Assembly (NCBI GenBank): GCA_019359675.1
Contig: JAHHGX010000020.1
Location: 124,001-188,000 of the forward strand
Reading direction: 5' to 3'
Source: Calothrix sp. FI2-JRJ7
GTDB lineage: Bacteria; Cyanobacteriota; Cyanobacteriia; Cyanobacteriales; Nostocaceae
DNA: 64,000 bases
Made by a program: the position numbers and the translations under genes. Positions 16,445 through 25,067 of this stretch are shown piece after piece (positions within the stretch are counted from its first letter, which is position 1; every line of letters begins with the position of its first letter). The notes below the pieces were generated by a model, which was not told the origin of the DNA, made no database searches, and worked only from the letters and a program-made list of their open reading frames with translations.

Positions 16445-16590
16445 GCTACCCCTCAGATACTTTATATGAGGAGGTAGCTTTTATTGCTTACCATTTTCAC
16501 TGGTCGCAAGATGAGATATTAAATTTAGAACATATTACTCGTCAGCGATGGGTAACAGAAATAAATAAGATTAACCAAAAAAGTAACTAG
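16441..16590 (+). CDS. Small DUF6760-like CIS protein lacking any canonical start codon
   Basis: The frame encodes 49 residues (ISYPSDTLYEEVAFIAYHFH, WSQDEILNLEHITRQRWVTE...). The YPxDxLYEEVAFIAYHFHW and NLEHxxRxRWVxEI motifs are those of the small DUF6760 proteins found in eCIS loci. The frame is open back to about 16426, but it contains no ATG, GTG, TTG or CTG in its whole length. The only start-like codon is ATA at 16441, overlapping the previous stop as ATAA, where related loci would be expected to have ATGA. Alternatively the product is made by a -1 slip on GGGGG (16432-16436), giving a chaperone-DUF6760 fusion. The coding content is convincing; the mode of initiation is open. Confidence 0.75.
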   Translation: MSYPSDTLYEEVAFIAYHFHWSQDEILNLEHITRQRWVTEINKINQKSN

Positions 16591-16599
16591 AACATTAAT

Positions 16600-18288
16600 A
16601 TGAAAGTAAAAGTTTCTACATTTCCAGCACAAAGCGAATTTGAGGAAGTTGACTTAAGTTTAACAACCAGACGAGGAAGCGAATGTTTAATTGGTCGTTC
16701 CCCAGATTCTGATTTAGTTCTCGATAGTACAGATGTTAGTCGAGTGCATGGTAAATTTTTTGCTCAAGGAGGAAATTACTATTTCTGCGACGTTGGTAGT
16801 AGGAATGGGTCGATAGTCAACGGGAAATTAGCTGAAAAAGACCACTCATACAAGCTCAAAGATGGCGATATTATTCGCATCGGTGATTTTGTGCTGATGA
16901 TGGAAGATGAAATACCCGATACCTACCAAGCGGAAACAGTAGTTAGAATTATTAATCCTTCGGTATTTTCTAACTGGCAAAAGCAAAATGTCAGTGCTGC
17001 ACCCCAGGAACCACAACTTACTGATAATGAACCTAATAATCAACCAGTTGCACCTATTGCTGTTGCTGAGGAAGTTAGTCCTGATCAGGAAGAAAGAGAA
17101 AAGCAAGAAATTGTCAATACGTCTTCCGAAGTAGAACAAAACTTTGAACCTGCCTTAATTGCGTCAGATGATGTTGCTATACCTACTCTCGCTACCGATA
17201 TACATGAAACAAACAAAATAAACGAAATAAACCAAACACACGAACTAGAGGACGATATTGCAAGTAGTGTTGTTGAGGAAACAGAGGATGTTGCTGAGTT
17301 AGAACCTTTGGAGGCGCCTCATATTGCCGAATATACAATAGTTCAAGTCAGCGATGTTGATAATAATATTGCAAGTAGTGTTATTGATGAAACTGAGAAT
17401 GTTGCTGAGTTAGAACCTTTAGAGGCGCCTCATCTTGTCGAAAATACAGAAGTTCAAGTCAGGGATGCTGATAATAATATTGCAAGTAGTGTTATTGATG
17501 AAACTGAGAATGTTGCTGAGTTAGAACCTTTAGAGGCGCCTCATCTTGTCGAAAATACAGAAGTTCAAGTCAGGGATGCTGATAATAATATTGCAAGTAG
17601 TGTTATTGATGAAACTGAGAATGTTGCTGAGTTAGAAAATTTGGAGGCGCCTCATATTGCCGAAGCTACAGAACAAACTCACGATATTAGCGGGAATGAA
17701 TTTACAGATAGTGCAGAACCTATTCACCAAGATGAGGAAGAAAGCGAAGATACACCACCTCAACAAGTAGAGGCAGAATTGGTGTCTGAAGCTTCTATTA
17801 TAGCCCCTGAATTAAATAGTGAAGAGGTAATAGCTACAAGTCAAGAAACCGAGGAAGTAGAAGAATTACAAAAATCACCTGTACAGGTTGCTAAAATTAT
17901 CGAAGAAAAGCAGATTGTGCTTATTGCTCACGATAGTAAGAAATCTGAACTGGTAGAATTAGTATCTGAACACGGAGATTTTCTATCGTACTGTTTAACG
18001 AGAACATGGCAAACTTTTAGCGATGATTTGTACAAGCAAACAGGTTTAAGCGTCACCCAAGAAATTCCTCCTGCAACTTCGGGAGGGTATCAAGCAATTA
18101 ACTCGCTAGTTAACTCTGGAGAAATTTTAGCAGTGATTTTTCTTAGAGATTTGATGATGGGGTCTCAACCTGGTCAAGCAAGTGAAGAAGCACTATTAAG
18201 GATATGTAATATCAATAATGTTTTACTTGCAACGAATTTACCAACAGCGAAAGCTATTCTTTATTATCTCAAAAATTTGAAAGATTAG
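16600..18288 (+). CDS. FHA domain - acidic repeats - inactive methylglyoxal-synthase-like domain
   Basis: A protein of 562 residues. The FHA domain covers ~1-110 (GSECLIGRSPDSDLVLD, DVSRVHGKFF, DVGSRNGSIVNG). Then come ~320 acidic residues with about four 37-residue repeats (NNIASSVIDETENVAEL). The C-terminal ~125 residues (from IVLIAHDSKKSELVELV) align with methylglyoxal synthase: AHD at the start, LVNSGEILAVIFLRD, ALLRICNINNVLLATNLPTA. The catalytic site is lost. GGDQQ, which holds the key Asp of the enzyme, reads GGYQA; the TGTTG phosphate loop reads TWQTF; and the PHDPD segment is QPGQA. The domain is therefore probably a binding module. The gene follows the DUF6760 frame by 9 bp and belongs to the CIS operon. 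Confidence 0.85.
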   Translation: MKVKVSTFPAQSEFEEVDLSLTTRRGSECLIGRSPDSDLVLDSTDVSRVHGKFFAQGGNYYFCDVGSRNGSIVNGKLAEKDHSYKLKDGDIIRIGDFVLMMEDEIPDTYQAETVVRIINPSVFSNWQKQNVSAAPQEPQLTDNEPNNQPVAPIAVAEEVSPDQEEREKQEIVNTSSEVEQNFEPALIASDDVAIPTLATDIHETNKINEINQTHELEDDIASSVVEETEDVAELEPLEAPHIAEYTIVQVSDVDNNIASSVIDETENVAELEPLEAPHLVENTEVQVRDADNNIASSVIDETENVAELEPLEAPHLVENTEVQVRDADNNIASSVIDETENVAELENLEAPHIAEATEQTHDISGNEFTDSAEPIHQDEEESEDTPPQQVEAELVSEASIIAPELNSEEVIATSQETEEVEELQKSPVQVAKIIEEKQIVLIAHDSKKSELVELVSEHGDFLSYCLTRTWQTFSDDLYKQTGLSVTQEIPPATSGGYQAINSLVNSGEILAVIFLRDLMMGSQPGQASEEALLRICNINNVLLATNLPTAKAILYYLKNLKD

Positions 18289-18422
18289 CAGTTCGCAGCC
18301 AGCACGATGAGTGTTTGTATTTTGAAGGACTGAAGTTCTTACTATGAACTACGAAGACCTATTTTCTGGCGCCATTGTTACAGTGGTGCTTGTTGGTATT
18401 CAAACAACTTTTACGTACTAAT

Positions 18423-20651
18423 ATGAATAGTAGTAGTGATAATCTTATAAGTGCTAGTCTTTCAACGCAAAGCTTAACTTATCGACCGAATAAACCGGAG
18501 GTTTCTTTTGAAGTAACTGTTAATAATGATAGTGACCGCTTTGCCAATTTTCAATTAGAAATTATCGCTGCTGGTGAAATTCGCAATCCTAATTACCGTT
18601 GGTATCGTCTTGAACCAGAAGTTGCTGCTGCTCAACCTCACGGTAGCAGCACTAAGTTTCAAGTATTTATTTTTAATACCCCAATTCCTGGGTTTGTCGG
18701 TACAGTTAATGTGTCTGTTAAAATATTTTCTCCGCAACTAGGACGAGAGCGTAGACTTTTACTGCGCTTGGAAATTGAGCGAGATAATAAACCAATTTTA
18801 ATTAGTGTCGAATTACCGATACGCGCGTTTCAAGTATATCCCGGCAATCCTATAGATATACCTGTACGAGTTAGAAATCAAGGACAAGTAGCTAGTAATG
18901 TGCTACTACGTTTTACAGGTATTGATGCTTCTTGGGTGACTAATAGTGCTGAACGTCAGTTAACTCTAAATGTCGGTAGTCAAACGGAAGTGAGTTTTAG
19001 ATGTGAACCACCTTCTGTTGTACAAGCACCTAGTCTCAATTATCCTTTTACTGTTGAAGCTACGAGCAATAATAGTTACCCAGCGAATGCAGAAGGTAAT
19101 TTGGAAGTATTGCCTGTTGGTTTTATTAATTTTAGCACGCCACAAAACAAGCAAAGAATTCCTTCTCGGCGCCCGTGGTTGCCAGATTGGAAATCGAAGA
19201 CAGCTTCGTATGAATTAATATTTAAAAATGTCAGCAATTTATATCAAGAAATTAATGTGCAAATTCAAGGTAGAGATTGGCGAAAATGTACATTTAAGAA
19301 GTTTCCTGAAGTTGCAAACCTAAATTTGGCAGAAACAGCAAAAGTTATTTTAGATGCGAAAACACAACGTCCTTGGGTCGGAATTGGAAAAACTTTACTT
19401 CTAGAAGCAAAAGCAGAACTATCTGACCAAAGATTGGGCAGTACAGACCCTGCTACTCAAAGTTTAGAATTAGAAGTTTTACCAATTATACCTTTGTGGT
19501 TACAGTTAGCAGTTCTGGCATTGCTCGCAGCACTACTTGCTTTACTGCTTAGACAAGAAGTTGCACATACAGGTTTTGTAAATTCTGTTCGTATTAGCGG
19601 TACTGGTACAGCTGTTGTGAGTGCCTCTGATGATTGTACATTAAGATTTTGGAGAATTCGTAGTAATACATTAGAACCAGATGAAACAGTTGGAGAAGCT
19701 TCACAGCAACAGTTTTTAGCTTGTAGTAAACCTCAAAAAGGCAAAGGATTATTAGCAATTACTAATGATAAAAATAGAGTAGTAGATTTTGTACCAGTCG
19801 AAAACAACCGTGTTGCAGTTGGCCTTGATAATGGTGCGATTCAGTTACGACAAGTACCCACTGGTGAAAAAACTGCCGAACTCCAAGATACTGAAGCACC
19901 AGGTGATAGAGTATTTGACTTAGCGTTTACCACAAATTCGCTGAAGTTATATAGCGGTTCTGGCAAAGGTAAAGTGAGGTTATGGTCGAGAGCATCAATT
20001 AATGAGGAATTTCAGAAACAACCCAATATTGACCTCGAAAATCTCCAAAAGTTACCAAATTTCCCTATTAGAGCATTAGCGTTGAGTCCTGACGATACAA
20101 TTCTTGTTATTTCTGGCAACTTTAACCGTTTTTTAATTTTACCTCTAAATTCAAATCAATCTAACACCCCATTTAAAAAGTTATCATTACAAAAAGTAGG
20201 AAATATTGATGCAAGAGGGGGAGCAAATGACTTTATATTTGGATTAGCTTTCATTCCTAACTCTAGAGAAAAAATTCTTGCAACCTCTGATTCGGCTGGA
20301 TTTATTGTAATTTGGGATTTGAACAAATGTAAAATTACAAGTAATTCTCAACAGCAAATCGATGACTTAGACTGTACACGATTAGACCGTTGGCAAGTTG
20401 AATCAAAAAATGCTGTGCGTGCTTTAGCATTTAGTGAGGATGGTAGTTTGCTAGTGAGTGGTGGAGACGACGGACGAGTAATTACCTGGAATTTAAGCTC
20501 CGAGCATAAAATTGACAGAACAAATTCATCTACAGGTAAAGTTATTTACCAAAGTTCCAAAAAAATCAATAGTATTGATTTAAGAAGTAAACAAGGAATA
20601 ATAATAAGTGGTAGCGAAGATTTTCAAGTTCTACCCCACCGCTTTAAATAG
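18423..20651 (+). CDS. Membrane protein with Ig-like N-terminus and WD40-like C-terminus (CIS-associated)
   Basis: A protein of 742 residues from MNSSSDNLISASL. An ATG 16 codons upstream is possible but its leader looks unrelated to the paralogues. Residues 1-350 are Ig-like beta domains (YRPNKPEVSFEVTVNNDSD, VRNQGQVASNVLLRF). One membrane segment lies at ~360-380 (PLWLQLAVLALLAALLALLL). The C-terminal half is WD40-like (VNSVRISGTGTAVVSASDD, LAFSEDGSLLVSGGDDGRV). There is no signal peptide. Its N-terminus is homologous to the relic at 37755. A membrane anchor or regulator of the CIS is a reasonable guess, since cyanobacterial CIS particles are known to attach to thylakoids. The sequence does not prove it. 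Confidence 0.75.
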   Translation: MNSSSDNLISASLSTQSLTYRPNKPEVSFEVTVNNDSDRFANFQLEIIAAGEIRNPNYRWYRLEPEVAAAQPHGSSTKFQVFIFNTPIPGFVGTVNVSVKIFSPQLGRERRLLLRLEIERDNKPILISVELPIRAFQVYPGNPIDIPVRVRNQGQVASNVLLRFTGIDASWVTNSAERQLTLNVGSQTEVSFRCEPPSVVQAPSLNYPFTVEATSNNSYPANAEGNLEVLPVGFINFSTPQNKQRIPSRRPWLPDWKSKTASYELIFKNVSNLYQEINVQIQGRDWRKCTFKKFPEVANLNLAETAKVILDAKTQRPWVGIGKTLLLEAKAELSDQRLGSTDPATQSLELEVLPIIPLWLQLAVLALLAALLALLLRQEVAHTGFVNSVRISGTGTAVVSASDDCTLRFWRIRSNTLEPDETVGEASQQQFLACSKPQKGKGLLAITNDKNRVVDFVPVENNRVAVGLDNGAIQLRQVPTGEKTAELQDTEAPGDRVFDLAFTTNSLKLYSGSGKGKVRLWSRASINEEFQKQPNIDLENLQKLPNFPIRALALSPDDTILVISGNFNRFLILPLNSNQSNTPFKKLSLQKVGNIDARGGANDFIFGLAFIPNSREKILATSDSAGFIVIWDLNKCKITSNSQQQIDDLDCTRLDRWQVESKNAVRALAFSEDGSLLVSGGDDGRVITWNLSSEHKIDRTNSSTGKVIYQSSKKINSIDLRSKQGIIISGSEDFQVLPHRFK

Positions 20652-20741
20652 TGATGAGTTATGAGTGCTTAGTACTTAGTATAAACTACTCAGCACTCAG
20701 CACTTAGCACGAGCGCACTTTACAGCAAACACTTAAATAAT

Positions 20742-23039
20742 ATGCCTAATCCATTATCTATTATTATCAACCCGCCTGGAATTCAATATGGAATGCCAGG
20801 AGATATTGTATCACTTTATGCTGTTGTGATTAATGAGGGCGACCAAAGCGCTGTTATTGACTTGTTTTTTAGTTTTGATGAGACATTTCAAAAAATTAGT
20901 GGTTGGTCTACTTCTCCAAGAGCTAGTTTAGCAGTGGCGCCGAAAGAAAGTAGTGATGAAGTTACGTTTAATTTTGAAATTCCAGTTGATGCTTTAGCGG
21001 GTACTTATGATTATACTTTTGTCGTAGATTCTCCACAACATTATCCGCAAGATACTCCAATAAACTTTCCTGGGCAACTCAAAGTTCAACTTAAAGAACA
21101 AACTGTTATCCGCGCGTTTGACCCAACTTTTTCAATTATACCTGCCACAAATCCAAATAAACCTATAACTTACAGGTTCGACCAACCTTTACAAGTGGTG
21201 ATAAAAGTCGAAAATCGCTCGAACCGTGTAGACAGATTTTGCTTGACTTGTCCAGATTTAGATGATAGTTGGTTTAAAATTTCTTACCCTGCGACTGGGA
21301 TGGAAGGTGTAGGATTATTTGATGTTAGTGCGCTGGAGCTTAACCCGAATACAGAAGGTGAAATTTATTTAGAATTTCGTCCTCCTATCGATACTCTCGC
21401 TGGTAGCTATTCTCCAACGATTCGCTTGCTTTCAGAAAATAATCCAGATTTGATACTGCTGGATTTGATATATATTAATATACCAACAAATTATCAGTTA
21501 GCTATAGAGATTTATACTATTTTAGGAAAAGTTAGCCGTAAAGATGGCGCCTATGAATTAGTAGTTAATAATCAAGGTAACTTGATACGAGAATTGATTT
21601 TAAATGCTAAAACGAGGGATGAAGAGGAAATTTGCACCTACAAATTTGACCCTAGGGAGTTGAGATTATTACCTAATATAACCGATAAAGCAAGTCTTTT
21701 AGTTAAACCTGGTCCTTGGTGGCGCCGACCATTGTTCGGTCAACCTTTACTAATCAATTTTGAAGTTAATATTACAGATAAGCAAGGCTATCCTTTAGCT
21801 AACGCATCTCCTCAAGCCACTTTATCATGGAAAGCACGTCCTTGGTGGCAATTTTTACTGTTAATTTTATTAGGGTTGGGGTTATTTGCAGGCGCCGCAT
21901 ATATGATTTGGAGATTTTTAAACCCAGACCCATTAAGAATTGAAAGTTTTAGCACAAATGAACCACCATTAATTGAAGGTGATGAAATTAACTTAAACTG
22001 GAAAATTGATAACTATAAGCGAATGCAAAAACTGGTAGTAGCAACAAAACAACCAAATAATAGGAATGTACTGAGTTATGATAAAAATACTATTAAAGAA
22101 CTAATTCAACCAAATAAAAATAATCAAAATCCTCCTTGTAACGTAACACGTCAGGAAGAATTAATATGTAATCGTGTTCCAACGGGAATTACAAATCAAG
22201 GTCAATACGAGTTTGAACTGCAAGCATCTTATTTACAGGGTTCATCGCTTTTTAACCGTAGAAGTCAAACAGAAAGGCAAACTGCTAAAGTTCAAATTGA
22301 TAAAAAGCCAATAGCTGAAGTTGCAGATTTTAAAGCAGATAAATCACAGTATAAAGCTGGTGAAAGCGTATTTTTAACTTGGACAATTAAGAATCCGGTA
22401 TTACTTAACAAGCTGATAATTAATAGTAAAGCTAATAATGTACCAGTAGGTAATCCTGTCACTCTGGTATTTGAAAATGGTAATATTAAAGACCCCAAAC
22501 TCCAAAAATTTTGCAAAGAGGATAAAGTACTAACATGTACAGTTCCTTTTACCGCATCCCAACCGGGAACATTTACTTATGATATCAGCGCTATTTCTGG
22601 GGATCAAGTAAGTCCTAAACAAGCTCAAAATCCAGTGGAAATATTACCAAAACCATTTAATATTGTTTTTTTTAGAATTAATAATATTGACAATAGCAAA
22701 TCACAAAATATTGTTTTAAATGAAGGAGAACAAGTCTCTGTCAGTTGGAAAGTAGGAGGAGAAAATGTTTCAGTTAACCTATCTCTTAATAATGGAGAGG
22801 TTCCACAAACTGGCGCCACACCCAAAATTCCTGTTGACCTGGACTTTCCACGCCAAATTACGCTTGAAGTTACAGACAAACTTGGCAAGCGCGGTTCTCA
22901 AAAGAAAGGATTTTTTATCACCGTTAAACCAAAACCAACTCCAACTCCAACTCCAACGCAGGCGCCAGTTCCAATTAATACTGCTGTACCCATTCCATCA
23001 CCGACGAGAAACCCGTCTATAACCAGACCAGCTTTTTAG
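20742..23039 (+). CDS. Membrane protein with Ig-like domains (CIS-associated)
   Basis: A protein of 765 residues. Ig-like repeats occupy ~1-360 (PPGIQYGMPGDIVSLYAVVIN, YRFDQPLQVVIKVENRSNRV). A strong membrane segment follows a Trp-rich edge at ~365-390 (PWWQFLLLILLGLGLFAGAA). More Ig-like modules follow (IEGDEINLNWKIDN, YKAGESVFLTWTIKN, NEGEQVSVSWKVGG). The tail is a Pro/Thr linker (KPKPTPTPTPTQAPVP). It resembles the preceding gene at the N-terminus and is the last gene of the plus-strand CIS block. The product is probably a membrane-anchored scaffold. No enzyme motif is seen. Confidence 0.75.
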   Translation: MPNPLSIIINPPGIQYGMPGDIVSLYAVVINEGDQSAVIDLFFSFDETFQKISGWSTSPRASLAVAPKESSDEVTFNFEIPVDALAGTYDYTFVVDSPQHYPQDTPINFPGQLKVQLKEQTVIRAFDPTFSIIPATNPNKPITYRFDQPLQVVIKVENRSNRVDRFCLTCPDLDDSWFKISYPATGMEGVGLFDVSALELNPNTEGEIYLEFRPPIDTLAGSYSPTIRLLSENNPDLILLDLIYINIPTNYQLAIEIYTILGKVSRKDGAYELVVNNQGNLIRELILNAKTRDEEEICTYKFDPRELRLLPNITDKASLLVKPGPWWRRPLFGQPLLINFEVNITDKQGYPLANASPQATLSWKARPWWQFLLLILLGLGLFAGAAYMIWRFLNPDPLRIESFSTNEPPLIEGDEINLNWKIDNYKRMQKLVVATKQPNNRNVLSYDKNTIKELIQPNKNNQNPPCNVTRQEELICNRVPTGITNQGQYEFELQASYLQGSSLFNRRSQTERQTAKVQIDKKPIAEVADFKADKSQYKAGESVFLTWTIKNPVLLNKLIINSKANNVPVGNPVTLVFENGNIKDPKLQKFCKEDKVLTCTVPFTASQPGTFTYDISAISGDQVSPKQAQNPVEILPKPFNIVFFRINNIDNSKSQNIVLNEGEQVSVSWKVGGENVSVNLSLNNGEVPQTGATPKIPVDLDFPRQITLEVTDKLGKRGSQKKGFFITVKPKPTPTPTPTQAPVPINTAVPIPSPTRNPSITRPAF

Positions 23040-23424
23040 ATTCCCGACTTTATAGAAGTTGTTAGGAATCTGACCTTGTAGCATATGTGTCTCGCCTGTG
23101 CAGTACATATAATTTTTTTTACCACAGAGACACAAAGGAGCCACTAGGAGTGCGGGGTTAGGGAACGGTGAGAGAAGTGGCGTGGCACAGAGGTGCATAG
23201 GAAAAAACCACAAAGCCACAAAGGACATATTTCTAATTAAATTCAAATTAAATTATCAGCAGGTTCAAAATGAAAAAACAAGACTCGACAAAATTAACAA
23301 AATAACTGTCAATCATAACAGTTTGTTTACTATCTAGCATTATTTTTTATTTAGGACGAGAGCAAAAAAATTCGAGACCATTTTATGAGACCCTAGTGTT
23401 ATCCGTTTTTTGGTCAATAATATT
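23040..23424. other. Intergenic region with dispersed repeats
   Basis: Contains a relative of the GATTCCCGAC repeat (23039-23075) and a GTCTCGCCTGTGCAGTACAT element with the ACCACAGAGACACAAAGGAG tract (23090-23230). The same element occurs around the IS insertion at 47.2/48.7 kb and, inverted, near 57320-57385. I see no gene. Confidence 0.6.
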
Positions 23425-24294
23425 ATGCCAGCAATTGCAGTTGAACAGCAGCAATACGAAACTTATGTACTCTCAGATGAAACTGCCACTACCCAAGTTA
23501 GCGTTGTTCCAGAAAGGGGTGGTATTATTACTAGTTGGCTTATCAACGAACAAGAAATTTTCTACATGGACACTGAGCGGTTTACCAATCCTGCTTTATC
23601 TGTACGGGGAGGTATTCCACTGCTTTTCCCTATCTGCGGGAACTTAGTTAATGACACTTATAATATTAATGGAGAAACGTATCAACTAGTACAACATGGC
23701 TTTACTCGTAATTTAGCTTGGACAGTTAGCGAACAGTCAGATTTAAATGGTGCGAGCTTAACTGTTAATCTCAAAAGTAATGAAGAAACTCGCGCGGTTT
23801 ATCCTTTCGACTTTGAATTAAATTATATTTACACGCTCCGGGGCAATAACTTAGAACTACGTTACCGTCATACTAATTTGTCTCAAGAGCCTATGCCTTT
23901 TGCAACAGGTATTCATCCTTACTTTTATGCACCTGATAAAAGTAAATTAGTTTTTAATTTACCGTCTAATCAATTTCAAGTTAAAGGTGACGATACCGTT
24001 CAAACATTTTCAGGAGAGTTTAATTTTGAGCAAGAGGAAATTGATTTTGCTTTCATTAATCTGTCCAAAGAATCTGCTGTAGTAATTGACCAAAGCCGCA
24101 ATCTCCAACTAACTATTAGTTACGACAATAATTACTCAACTTTGGTGTTTTGGACTGTCAAAGGTAAAGATTTTTACTGTTTAGAACCTTGGAGCGCACC
24201 TCGTAATTCTCTTAATACAGGCAAACATTTAATTACGGCTGAACCTGGTGCAACCGTAGAAACACTAATAAATATGAAAGTAGAGACTGTTTAG
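23425..24294 (+). CDS. Aldose 1-epimerase family protein
   Basis: A protein of 289 residues from MPAIAVEQQQYETY. A TTG five codons upstream is less likely. The blocks RGGIITSWLINEQEIFYMD, GGIPLLFPICGNL, YQLVQHGFTRNLAWTV and ATGIHPYFYAP are typical of the galactose mutarotase / glucose-6-phosphate 1-epimerase superfamily, including the conserved His in QHGF and the IHPYF segment. It probably interconverts anomers of a hexose or hexose phosphate in the cytosol. The exact substrate cannot be told. The gene stands alone, with repeats on both sides. Confidence 0.88.
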   Translation: MPAIAVEQQQYETYVLSDETATTQVSVVPERGGIITSWLINEQEIFYMDTERFTNPALSVRGGIPLLFPICGNLVNDTYNINGETYQLVQHGFTRNLAWTVSEQSDLNGASLTVNLKSNEETRAVYPFDFELNYIYTLRGNNLELRYRHTNLSQEPMPFATGIHPYFYAPDKSKLVFNLPSNQFQVKGDDTVQTFSGEFNFEQEEIDFAFINLSKESAVVIDQSRNLQLTISYDNNYSTLVFWTVKGKDFYCLEPWSAPRNSLNTGKHLITAEPGATVETLINMKVETV

Positions 24295-25067
24295 TCTGAA
24301 GAAAGCAGTAAGAAGTTGGCGCCGCAAAAACAAAGAAAATGGGCGCCATCACAAAATAGAAAAGTACGATTAACAAGGGATGAAACTTTTTTAATTATAT
24401 TTGTTGTGTTAAGAGGGTCTAATCTATCAGTGGAACCTCTAAGAATTCTCCGAACTGCAAGCGTAACAGCCCTATCAAAACGTCTTTGCTGGCGCCCAGT
24501 TAGTGTTGGCAACCCGCCAATTTCGTCTGAAATCCTTGCCGTCATCCTACTAATGAAGAGTTGCTAGAGATTTTGCTCTACAGACGAGCCAGCCTCACCC
24601 GTAAAACCAACGACACGGGAATTTGCTGTTGTATGACCTGCGGTTTCATGTCCCCATCAGCCAAATTTTACCATTAATATAGAAACGCTCATGAAATCGT
24701 TACCTATAGCAAATCGTATTCCACGGTGTCAATATGATTCTTCACAGTACACTCAGTATTTTTCCGAAATTCAGAGATTAATAACTGTAATTAATTATTA
24801 CTTGTGATTTTGCTACAACTGAGGAACTTCCAATGTCATGAAGGCATCTAGAAATCTGGATTCACAGTAGGTATTGACAACGATATTGTACTGTTGCTTT
24901 TCAAAAATCTCTATGTTAGTGTCTAAAATGTTACATTAATTAACTTTGGGCAAAAGATTACTCGGTTAAGTTTTTGCTTTAATTTGCTATCTAGAGAACG
25001 TAAATATTGTAAGTTGATGGCTATAAAATTATAAAACCATATAAAAATATAGGAATTTGGCAGGCAA
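24295..25067. other. 773-bp region without a supported gene
   Basis: Short open frames on both strands at 24290-24570 cover the same bases and neither looks like a known protein. GGCGCC occurs three times in 24318-24496. The stretch 24700-25060 is AT-rich and should contain the promoter of the Ser/Thr kinase. No RNA gene was recognised. Confidence 0.5.

Noticed and set aside
18343..18421. 25-codon ORF (MNYEDLFSGAIVTVVLVGIQ...) just before the Ig/WD40 gene
   Set aside because: It is short, without a clear ribosome site, and overlaps the possible longer start of the next gene. It could be a leader peptide, but nothing beyond chance supports it.
24291..24567. Opposing small frames after the epimerase gene
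   Set aside because: Both strands are open over the same bases, and neither has a recognised motif or good start.
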